DNA of 10,198 nt, from the NCBI GenBank assembly GCA_947382445.1, contig CANCZH010000058.1, positions 1 to 10,198 of the forward strand. Reading direction: 5' to 3'. Source of the DNA: an uncultured Clostridium sp. Its GTDB lineage: Bacteria > Bacillota_A > Clostridia > TANB77 > CAG-508. Below, piece after piece: positions 1 to 5,126 of this stretch. The position numbers were made by a program, and so were the translations under genes. Below the pieces are notes generated by a model. The model did no database searches and was not told the origin of the DNA. It saw nothing but the letters and a program-made list of their open reading frames with translations. Every line of letters starts with the position of its first letter. The stretch's first letter is position 1.

Positions 1-445
1 TAGCAACATTGTCACATATATAACTACCATTTTCTATTGTAAAAACGTCATTTATCCCAATGTTTTTTGGCATATCTTTTTTACTTATTTCTACTTCTTC
101 TATTTTACTATTTTCTATCTTTAATACTTTATAAACATCATTATCATAGTGTTTTTTATTATCTAACCAATATGTTTTTTTACTATCTTTTACAAAGTAT
201 ATTGATTTATCATTTCTAAATTTTTCTACATACTCTAATATGATATCTCTTTCCTTCCATATTATTGTGTTTTTATTTCCAGTTGTTAAATTGTTTTTAG
301 ACAATATTTCTTCTATTATTGGAATCTCCTCACTTTTAAAATTCAAATTATTTTCTAAATAATTTGACATTTCATTTATAAAATTTTTCACAAATTTTCT
401 CTCTTTGAAATTATTAAAAACATCATTTAGTAAATCTAATCTCAA
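1..445 (-). CDS. Hypothetical protein, 5' part, runs off the left edge
   Basis: An uninterrupted frame of about 148 codons runs leftward and leaves the window without a stop. I place the start at TTG (443-445) because an AAAGGAGT ribosome site (456-463) lies 10 nt upstream and a promoter lies before that; no in-frame ATG sits near this ribosome site, and the first in-frame ATG is about 26 codons in. The product begins (M)RLDLLNDVFNNFKERK and is Lys/Asn/Glu-rich and hydrophilic, with no signal peptide or membrane segment in the visible part. It contains KKTYWLDNKKHYDNDVYKV and a beta-rich stretch after it. I do not recognise a family. G+C content is as low as the surrounding region, so it looks native to the local background. 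The function is unknown; the missing 3' part could carry the diagnostic domain. Confidence 0.7.
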   Translation of the reverse strand, partial: MRLDLLNDVFNNFKERKFVKNFINEMSNYLENNLNFKSEEIPIIEEILSKNNLTTGNKNTIIWKERDIILEYVEKFRNDKSIYFVKDSKKTYWLDNKKHYDNDVYKVLKIENSKIEEVEISKKDMPKNIGINDVFTIENGSYICDNVA

Positions 446-471
446 TATGTTTTTTACTCCTTTATTTTTTA

Positions 472-499
472 ATTTTAAATTGGAAAATACTATTGACAA
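472..499 (-). promoter_or_regulatory. Promoter of the left-edge hypothetical gene, with overlapping dyad
   Basis: On the minus strand TTGTCA (494-499) and TAAAAT (472-477) are separated by 16 nt, placing transcription start about 10-15 nt before the ribosome site. A perfect 7-bp inverted repeat TACTATT-GACA-AATAGTA (488-505) covers the -35 box and is a candidate operator. No regulator can be assigned from sequence. Confidence 0.5.
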
Positions 500-519
500 A
501 TAGTAGTAAGAATTAAAGT

Positions 520-556
520 AAAAAAATTATATATTGTTTTACAAAAATTTACAATA
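520..556 (-). terminator. Possible weak terminator after the endonuclease gene
   Basis: Just after the endonuclease stop the minus strand can form a 6-bp AT-only stem (TATTGT 551-556 read on the minus strand, ACAATA 532-537) with a 13-nt loop, followed by a short spacer and seven T (520-526). The stem has little G+C, so termination would be weak. It could be chance in AT-rich DNA. Confidence 0.27.
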
Positions 557-557
557 G

Positions 558-1316
558 CTATTTAATTTTTTCATGACTTTCTCCTGTTTCATAATCTATT
601 ACTATTCCTGGTTGTACATTATAACAATAAACATTAAAGTGAATTCCTTGTCCATTATCTTCAATAGACCATGCTTCCATTTGCACTCCACTTGCTAATT
701 TGTTATTATCTTTAAATATGGGAGTAACTCTATAAAGTACATGATTATTAGGGTAGCTTCTAATATATTCTGCAACAACATTCTCAAATGGTAACATTCC
801 TTCTGTATTTAGATATCTCGTTCCTGTAATTAAATTTCTTTTATTTGCATTTTCTCCTGCAAGTTGCCAACCAATTAGATGACAACGATTATATAAATAC
901 TTATCTTTTATTAGGTTATCATATCTTTTTTGTACCCAGCCAGAAAGATCCTTTATATTTCCTATTTCGCCACGTTCTTCTCCTTCTTTTGGCATTATTT
1001 CCTTACAAATGTTTGCAAAAGCTACTCCACTTTTGCCATTTTCCCATTCACTATATTTTTCAAATGCTTCTGTTGTATAATCTTCTTCATTGAAATATGG
1101 CATATTATTGTTTATTTCAACATAAGGGCTTGATATATATTCTGGAATTGTGGATAAATCAAATGCTATATTTTCTTGTACTATACTAGGCGTAGTATTT
1201 GTTTCATTTGTCTTTTCTATATCTTGATTTATATTTTCAAAAAGTATAATACAAATTATTATTGCAGTTGTTGTTATCCATTGCAAAATGCTTTTTCTCT
1301 TACTTCTTCTACTCAT
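558..1316 (-). CDS. Membrane-anchored DNA/RNA non-specific endonuclease (EndA/NUC-like)
   Basis: Predicted 252-aa beta-beta-alpha-metal nuclease that would cut DNA or RNA outside the membrane. Residues 1-8 are basic and residues about 9-27 (SILQWITTTAIIICIILFE) form one hydrophobic segment, giving an N-in, C-out anchor or uncleaved signal. The nuclease domain spans about 75-245. The catalytic block reads YNRCHLIGWQLAGENANKRN: H146 matches the catalytic His of the DRGH motif and N161 the metal-binding Asn of the family; RNLITGTRYLN and GMLPFEN follow, typical of the Endonuclea_NS_2 type. The DRGH glycine is Cys here. I start at ATG 1314-1316, preceded by AAGAGGT at 6-nt spacing; an extension to 1382 would overlap the promoter and lacks a ribosome site. 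Relatives serve in DNA uptake (EndA), nutrient scavenging or as secreted toxins; context does not choose between them, and no competence gene is visible. The family call is secure, the role is not. Confidence 0.88.
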   Translation of the reverse strand: MSRRSKRKSILQWITTTAIIICIILFENINQDIEKTNETNTTPSIVQENIAFDLSTIPEYISSPYVEINNNMPYFNEEDYTTEAFEKYSEWENGKSGVAFANICKEIMPKEGEERGEIGNIKDLSGWVQKRYDNLIKDKYLYNRCHLIGWQLAGENANKRNLITGTRYLNTEGMLPFENVVAEYIRSYPNNHVLYRVTPIFKDNNKLASGVQMEAWSIEDNGQGIHFNVYCYNVQPGIVIDYETGESHEKIK

Positions 1317-1353
1317 ACTTATACCTCTTATTGTATATTTTTCTATTCTAAAA

Positions 1354-1382
1354 TATATATAATAAAAATATTTATATTTCAA
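1354..1382 (-). promoter_or_regulatory. Candidate promoter of the endonuclease gene
   Basis: TTGAAA (1377-1382) and TATATA (1354-1359) on the minus strand are spaced by 17 nt, about 38 nt before the chosen ATG. It follows the terminator of the upstream small gene, so the nuclease is probably a separate transcription unit. The surrounding DNA is almost pure A/T, which weakens the call. Confidence 0.45.
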
Positions 1383-1416
1383 TATTATAAATAACTTTTA
1401 TTAAATTAAGCATAAG

Positions 1417-1443
1417 AAAAAAGCGGATACATCTATCCGCTTT
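1417..1443 (-). terminator. Intrinsic terminator of the 82-aa gene
   Basis: Perfect 10-bp stem (1420-1429 with 1434-1443) containing GCGGATA/TATCCGC, a 4-nt loop, and a run of six T on the minus strand (1417-1422, partly in the stem). It ends the cassette before the nuclease promoter. The stem resembles that of the neighbouring terminator at 1871-1898, as expected from cassette duplication. Confidence 0.85.
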
Positions 1444-1468
1444 GATTGTAACTTCAAGTTTTAATATT

Positions 1469-1717
1469 TTATTCTTTAGATTCTTTAGAATCTTTAGAAT
1501 AAATCACTTGAAGCGATATTTCCCAAAACTTTTGAAGTTCTTCGCTTGGAAATTTCAAAATTATTAAGTATATTGTGTCTGTCAACTTTTTTTCTGCTAA
1601 AAGAACACCGCTTGATTTGGCTGCAAAATCTTTGGTCCTTCCAAGTATTGCTTCTGCCTCTGTCCGAGTCTCCCCAGACAAAACATACCCTTTGCAAAAA
1701 TCCATTTGTTGTACCAT
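1469..1717 (-). CDS. Small orphan protein, 82 aa, paralogue of the adjacent 73-aa protein
   Basis: Starts at ATG 1715-1717 with AGGAGGT 5 nt upstream and has its own promoter and terminator, so it is a monocistronic cassette. The 82-aa product is soluble, with no signal or membrane segment. It aligns without gaps over 72 residues with the neighbouring 73-aa protein, with about 26 identities by eye (36%), clustered in LG, DxA-KSS, LAE, FP-E and the C-terminal WE-S-QVI. A likely layout is a helix, then a beta pair (LTDTIYLIILKFP), then a terminal helix around FWE. The tail SKDSKESKE comes from three 9-nt repeats and is missing in the paralogue. G+C is about 45% (50% in 1621-1680), far above the flanking genes, which points to horizontal origin or unusual constraint. 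I do not recognise the family. Location beside a nuclease would suit an inhibitor, but there is no direct support. Confidence 0.8.
   Translation of the reverse strand: MVQQMDFCKGYVLSGETRTEAEAILGRTKDFAAKSSGVLLAEKKLTDTIYLIILKFPSEELQKFWEISLQVIYSKDSKESKE
1471..1497. repeat. Three tandem 9-nt repeats
   Basis: ATTCTTTAG (1471-1479), ATTCTTTAG (1480-1488) and AATCTTTAG (1489-1497) encode the SK(D/E) repeats at the C terminus of the 82-aa protein. Copy number could vary by slippage and would only change tail length, since the unit is a multiple of three. Confidence 0.8.
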
Positions 1718-1749
1718 AGTCTACCTCCTAAATAATTATTCATAATATA

Positions 1750-1778
1750 ATTGTACTATGTTTTTATGTAAACGTCAA
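1750..1778 (-). promoter_or_regulatory. Strong promoter of the 82-aa gene
   Basis: TTGACG (1773-1778) and TACAAT (1750-1755) on the minus strand with a 17-nt spacer. Transcription would begin near 1743, leaving a leader of about 26 nt. A 19-nt block (1762-1780) covering the -35 box and half the spacer is identical to the one at 2186-2204 in the next cassette. Confidence 0.85.
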
Positions 1779-1870
1779 GTGTGTATCTGTACTATTAATT
1801 CTCCAAATTTTTTCATATTTTATCACTTCAACTAATCTATTATTTGTGTTACTCAAATAAATTTAAACAT

Positions 1871-1898
1871 AAAAAAAAGCGGGTACAGATACCCACTT
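1871..1898 (-). terminator. Intrinsic terminator of the 73-aa gene
   Basis: A 9-bp stem (1877-1885 with 1890-1898, one G-U pair on the RNA) with a 4-nt loop is followed on the minus strand by a run of eight T (1871-1878). It is related in sequence to the terminator at 1417-1443. Confidence 0.85.
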
Positions 1899-1919
1899 CT
1901 CTCATTATTCAGTTTTTTA

Positions 1920-2141
1920 TTATTTTATAACCTGAACAGAAGCTTCCCACATATTTAATGAAGCCTCATTTGGAAACATCACCACTATTAGCGTCTTGTA
2001 CGTATCTACTTGCCGCTCCGCTAATATCTTGCTGCTACTCTTTGAAGCCCAGTCATATGCCTTTCCGAGCTCCATAGATATTTGTGTATCATCCTTCGCT
2101 TCCAATAAGTAACTCTTATACATTGCAACTTCCTTAATCAT
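1920..2141 (-). CDS. Small orphan protein, 73 aa, paralogue of the 82-aa protein
   Basis: Starts at ATG 2139-2141 behind AGGAGGT with 6-nt spacing. The product MIKEVAMYKSYLLEAKDD... has no signal or membrane segment. Residues 1-72 align gap-free with the 82-aa neighbour; shared positions include L25-G26, D30, A32, K34-S35-S36, L40-A41-E42, F56-P57, W65-E66 and Q70-V71-I72. Hydrophobic strand TLIVVMF sits before the final WEASVQVI helix or strand. It ends right after QVIK, without the SKE tail. G+C is about 45% in 1981-2100, again far above the region. Promoter, spacing, gene and terminator all correspond to those of the first cassette, so the whole unit was duplicated and has since diverged at the protein level. 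Family and function are unknown to me; 36% identity with kept core residues argues that both copies are under selection. Confidence 0.8.
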   Translation of the reverse strand: MIKEVAMYKSYLLEAKDDTQISMELGKAYDWASKSSSKILAERQVDTYKTLIVVMFPNEASLNMWEASVQVIK

Positions 2142-2173
2142 AAGGACACCTCCTAATAAAATTCTATATAATT

Positions 2174-2202
2174 ATTATAACTTTGTTTTATGTAAACGTC
2201 AA
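2174..2202 (-). promoter_or_regulatory. Strong promoter of the 73-aa gene
   Basis: TTGACG (2197-2202) and a perfect TATAAT (2174-2179) on the minus strand with 17-nt spacing; leader about 26 nt, the same geometry as at 1750-1778. It lies just after the stop of the XRE gene, with no terminator visible between them, so some read-through from the regulator gene is possible. Confidence 0.87.
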
Positions 2203-2224
2203 GTATATTTTCACATTAATAATA

Positions 2225-2572
2225 TTACTTCTTAGAATCAATTATATAATTAATCAAATAAGAAACCATTTCTTTATCTTTTTCTTCAAAATTATTAAAA
2301 GATTTATTCAAAAAACTATCTGTATGGATATTAGAATTATCTATAACACCAGAAAAAATAGAATTAGTATCAGTATGTAAAGCTCTACAAATATCAATTA
2401 TTGTATTAACACTTATTCCACTTTTTCCTCTTTCAATTAAACTCACAAAGTGAGATGATTTATTTATTCTTTCAGCAAGCTCCTCTTGAGAAATTCCCTC
2501 CAAATTACGAATTTGTTTTATATTTCCTCCTAATATCTTTGAAACATCATAAAAATTTTCATTTTCTTTCAT
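2225..2572 (-). CDS. XRE-family helix-turn-helix transcriptional regulator
   Basis: A 115-aa cytoplasmic DNA-binding protein. The XRE/Cro-type domain covers about residues 10-70; the HTH reads GISQEELAERINKSSHFVSLIERG (shown here in part: ISQEELAERINKSS then HFVSLIERG), with the typical turn and the E-RG end, followed by ISVNTIIDICRAL, the fifth helix. Residues 80-115 are an acidic/basic helical tail (FEEKDKEMVSYLINYI) suited to dimerisation. I start at ATG 2570-2572, 7 nt after AGAGGT; a GTG three codons earlier (2581) sits too close to the ribosome site. The gene is divergent from the 754-aa surface protein gene, and the 201-bp gap between them carries dyads with the base composition of XRE operators, so repression of both itself and the surface gene is likely. 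It resembles SinR-like and phage-type repressors, but the target is an inference from position. Confidence 0.88.
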   Translation of the reverse strand: MKENENFYDVSKILGGNIKQIRNLEGISQEELAERINKSSHFVSLIERGKSGISVNTIIDICRALHTDTNSIFSGVIDNSNIHTDSFLNKSFNNFEEKDKEMVSYLINYIIDSKK

Positions 2573-2592
2573 ATCATGCACCTCTATTAAAA

Positions 2593-2601
2593 ATAATATC
2601 A
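2593..2601 (-). promoter_or_regulatory. Extended -10 promoter element of the XRE gene
   Basis: TGATATTAT on the minus strand fits an extended -10 (TG-n-TATTAT); no good -35 is seen at the right distance. It lies about 20 nt before the chosen start and directly beside the dyad at 2606-2638, so a repressor on the dyad could block it. Confidence 0.4.
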
Positions 2602-2605
2602 GTAA

Positions 2606-2638
2606 TGTAAGTGCTGCTACTAGTTAGTGTCACTTACA
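2606..2638. promoter_or_regulatory. Operator-like inverted repeat between the XRE and 754-aa genes
   Basis: Perfect 8-bp arms TGTAAGTG (2606-2613) and CACTTACA (2631-2638) are separated by 17 nt, and the right arm overlaps a smaller perfect dyad AGTG-T-CACT (2626-2634). The 25-bp arm-to-arm distance suits a dimer on each side or one tetramer. A second copy of TAGTGTCACTTAC is found at 2829-2841. Candidate binding site of the adjacent XRE protein. Confidence 0.5.
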
Positions 2639-2663
2639 GAAATACTAAAAATAATTATTGGTA

Positions 2664-2692
2664 TTTACATTTTTAAAAACTAGTGCTACAAT
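2664..2692 (+). promoter_or_regulatory. Promoter of the 754-aa surface protein gene
   Basis: TTTACA (2664-2669), 17-nt spacer, TACAAT (2687-2692), preceded by TG to give an extended -10 (TGCTACAAT). Start of transcription near 2699 gives a leader of about 84 nt ending in AAGGAG 7 nt before the ATG. It lies 26 bp from the operator-like dyad. Confidence 0.75.
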
Positions 2693-2782
2693 CAAAATTA
2701 AGCAAATATATGAAATATATAACTTGTAAAACAATTATCAGATAAGTTCTTTCATAAAAAATTTATTAAAAAGGAGATACAA

Positions 2783-5047
2783 ATGAAAAAAAATTTTCTA
2801 TTTAAAACAGCTATAATTATATTAATCATAGTGTCACTTACTATCTCATTAATACTAATTTGTAAAAATATTTTTACTTTTAATATTTTTGAAAATATAA
2901 AACAACATATAAGTAAACAAACTGAAAATAATGCATCTGAAAATATAACTGTTATTGATGTAACGAATTTAGAAGGAAATGCAATTATTGAACATGAACA
3001 TACATTTAAAACAATGTATGATGAAAATAATCATTGGGAAGAATGTATTACTTGCGAACAAAAACAAAATATAATATCACATAGCTATAATAAAACATGG
3101 TCTAATGGTGTAGAATCATGTCAAAAAGATCGACATTACACTAACTCATGTAATTGTGGCTATTCTTATATAGGACATAAGCCTTGTACATGGAACCCTG
3201 AAATATATGGCACAACTGTGTATATGCACGTAAGGAGATGTAGCGTTTGTAATGACGAAATATATCACCAATATTATGATAATAAAAAAAATCTACATTC
3301 AGCACTATATACTAGTAATGCTTTTTCATCTAACCCCGCATTTCAATATTGTACATTAAAAGATGGAACACAAATAAATTGTAAAAACGGTGGAACATGT
3401 AGTGTTTGTAAAAAAGTTTGGTCTCCAAATCAACATTCTCTAACTGTAAATTCTTCTACTGGTGAAATATATTGCAGATATTGTTCCACAACATATGGAA
3501 CATTTTCTCAAATAATAGAAAGAAACAAGTTGGCTCCTGGAACATACACAATCACTAATTCTTATAATCTTAAGAATGGTGCCGAATTAAACATAGACAG
3601 TACTAAAAAAAATGGTTATTTTAGGAATATTCCTGGAGTACTTTCAGAAAATAATCTAGCAATACCTGGAACATCAAGTAAAGTCTTTGATATTGTCTGC
3701 AAAGCTACATTTAATAAATCTTGGAAAAATCCATACCAAGCATATACTCGTATAATTGTAAATATAAATAATATTGAATGTTATCTTGATAGTCTTCCAT
3801 TTTATATATATCCAGATGTACAGAGCCCTACAATTGAAGAAATAACTACTACAAATAGTGAATTATTAACTGAATGGAGTAAAACAAAACCTATTACAAT
3901 TACTGGTACTGAAAATTGGACTAATACAGTAAAAGTTAAAATTCTAGATGACACAGAAAAAGTTATTTTTGAAGGTGAAACAGTAGTAACTAATAATAGT
4001 TATTCAATATCTTGTACACCTGATGTTGAATGTGATACAAATGGTAGAACATTTAAGTTAATTGTTACAGATGCATGTAATAATTCTACTGAGCAAAAAT
4101 TTATAATAAGTAAAATAGATAATATTCCACCCAAGCCAATATCAGATACACTTGTAAATGAAAGTTGGACAAAGTCAAAGAACTTTACATTTAAAGCAAT
4201 TGATAACGGAATAGGCAATGTTCAGATAGCTTTTCATAATATTAAAGACTTACAATTATCAACACTAAACGAAAATAATGAATATATAAGAAATTACAAA
4301 TTTATTGGAGATGTATATACACCCAAAGAATTACCTGTTTTGTATCAAGATGGTCTCAGAAACACATCTATACAAAAAATTATAATAGATAAAATTGATA
4401 ATACTGCTCCAACCATAACAGATGTAAACATTCATAATAATATAATAACAATTGAATCAAATGATGAACATCCGCTACTTGGAAACGGCTCAGGAGTTGT
4501 AAAGTATAGATATATAACAAGTACTGAAAAATTAGAAAATCCTACAATTTCTGAAACAAATAGCATAGAAATATCTATTAATGATACTTTAACTATAAAC
4601 AACATATATCAAATAAAATATATCTATATTATAGCAGAAGATTTAGTAGGAAATATAAGTGATATTTATGAATTTAAGATTCCTGAACTTGTATTGACTA
4701 GTAATGTAAATCTTGATAATGAAAAAGGTAGTATTATTTTAGATTGGTCTGATTATGATATTACTGACAAATATTTTGTTATATACAGAAAAAAAGAAAT
4801 GTTAAGTAATTGGGAAATTATTTTAGAATTAAATCAAAAATTTAATGGTAATAGTTTTACAGATACTTTTGCAAATGATGAAACTCCACCAAATGTACCT
4901 AATATTAATATAGAAAAAAATATTGAAAATAATAATATAAAAATTATTTCTACATCTAATGACAATGGAACACACTATTCTTATTACATTGAAGCATATG
5001 ATAAAAATAACATCTCAGAATTACTAGCCATCTCAAATCAAATCTAG
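2783..5047 (+). CDS. Cys-rich, Ig/FnIII-like type II membrane surface protein (754 aa)
   Basis: Residues 1-4 are basic and 5-27 form one membrane segment, so the rest is outside the cell. Residues 68-240 hold a Cys/His-rich region: HEHTFKTMYDENNHWEEC, then C88-x2-C91, C113, C123-x-C125, C135, C153-x2-C156, C190, C200, C206-x2-C209 and C231-x2-C234, a zinc-ribbon-like spacing. Residues 245-345 are not recognised. From 346 on there are beta-sandwich repeats: an Ig-like unit about 346-445 (ending SKIDNIPP), a second about 446-540 (IDKIDNTAP), a third about 541-635 and an FnIII-like unit about 636-700 (ILDWSDYDITDKYFVIYRK); a final partial unit ends in YYIEAYDKNNISELLAISNQI. There is no LPXTG motif, so anchoring is by the N-terminal helix. 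It is paralogous to the 728-aa protein at the other end of the region. Likely an adhesion or cell-surface structural protein, possibly metal-binding; neither is proven. Confidence 0.85.
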   Translation: MKKNFLFKTAIIILIIVSLTISLILICKNIFTFNIFENIKQHISKQTENNASENITVIDVTNLEGNAIIEHEHTFKTMYDENNHWEECITCEQKQNIISHSYNKTWSNGVESCQKDRHYTNSCNCGYSYIGHKPCTWNPEIYGTTVYMHVRRCSVCNDEIYHQYYDNKKNLHSALYTSNAFSSNPAFQYCTLKDGTQINCKNGGTCSVCKKVWSPNQHSLTVNSSTGEIYCRYCSTTYGTFSQIIERNKLAPGTYTITNSYNLKNGAELNIDSTKKNGYFRNIPGVLSENNLAIPGTSSKVFDIVCKATFNKSWKNPYQAYTRIIVNINNIECYLDSLPFYIYPDVQSPTIEEITTTNSELLTEWSKTKPITITGTENWTNTVKVKILDDTEKVIFEGETVVTNNSYSISCTPDVECDTNGRTFKLIVTDACNNSTEQKFIISKIDNIPPKPISDTLVNESWTKSKNFTFKAIDNGIGNVQIAFHNIKDLQLSTLNENNEYIRNYKFIGDVYTPKELPVLYQDGLRNTSIQKIIIDKIDNTAPTITDVNIHNNIITIESNDEHPLLGNGSGVVKYRYITSTEKLENPTISETNSIEISINDTLTINNIYQIKYIYIIAEDLVGNISDIYEFKIPELVLTSNVNLDNEKGSIILDWSDYDITDKYFVIYRKKEMLSNWEIILELNQKFNGNSFTDTFANDETPPNVPNINIEKNIENNNIKIISTSNDNGTHYSYYIEAYDKNNISELLAISNQI
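2829..2841. promoter_or_regulatory. Second copy of the 13-bp operator-like sequence, inside the surface gene
   Basis: TAGTGTCACTTAC recurs exactly, in the same orientation as at 2625-2637, within codons 16-20 of the 754-aa gene. Both copies contain the perfect AGTG-T-CACT dyad, 204 bp apart. The corresponding part of the 728-aa gene lacks it. It could be a downstream operator allowing looping, or coincidence. Confidence 0.35.
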
Positions 5048-5061
5048 ATTTAATAGAATAA

Positions 5062-5087
5062 AAACTTCAGTAGCATTACTGAAGTTT
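5062..5087. terminator. Bidirectional terminator between converging genes
   Basis: Perfect 11-bp stem (5062-5072 with 5077-5087) with a GCAT loop. On the minus strand it is followed by a five-T run, and on the plus strand by CTATGTTTT. It would end transcripts of the 754-aa gene from the left and the 323-aa gene from the right; the minus-strand direction has the better T tract. Confidence 0.82.
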
Positions 5088-5126
5088 CTATGTTTTAAAA
5101 TGTGAAGCAAAAGTCTCCCAAAATAT

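Larger units (their letters stand above)
1762..2204 (-). repeat. Duplicated promoter block, copies at 1762-1780 and 2186-2204
   Basis: The 19-nt sequence TTTTATGTAAACGTCAAGT (plus strand) occurs at both positions in the same orientation, ending the upstream sides of the two small-gene cassettes. It marks one boundary of the duplicated unit and shows that the promoter region has diverged less than the coding region. Confidence 0.85.

Noticed and set aside
1317..1382. Upstream extension of the endonuclease to 274 aa
   Set aside because: No ribosome site before 1382, the stretch overlaps the candidate promoter, and the ATG at 1316 has AAGAGGT and begins a proper basic-hydrophobic anchor.
845..1394. 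Three plus-strand frames opposite the endonuclease gene (82, 67 and 72 aa)
   Set aside because: Low-complexity Phe/Leu/Ile/Tyr-rich translations on the opposite strand of a conserved nuclease, without ribosome sites; shadows of the real gene.
1469..2141. Toxin-antitoxin pair made of the two small genes
   Set aside because: They are paralogues of each other with separate promoters and terminators, not an overlapping pair of unlike proteins, so the usual layout does not fit.
2573..2581. GTG start three codons earlier for the XRE regulator
   Set aside because: It would overlap or touch the AGAGGT ribosome site; the ATG at 2572 has normal spacing.
4000..4218. Minus-strand 72-aa frame inside the 754-aa gene
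   Set aside because: Antisense to conserved Ig-like coding sequence, no start signals.
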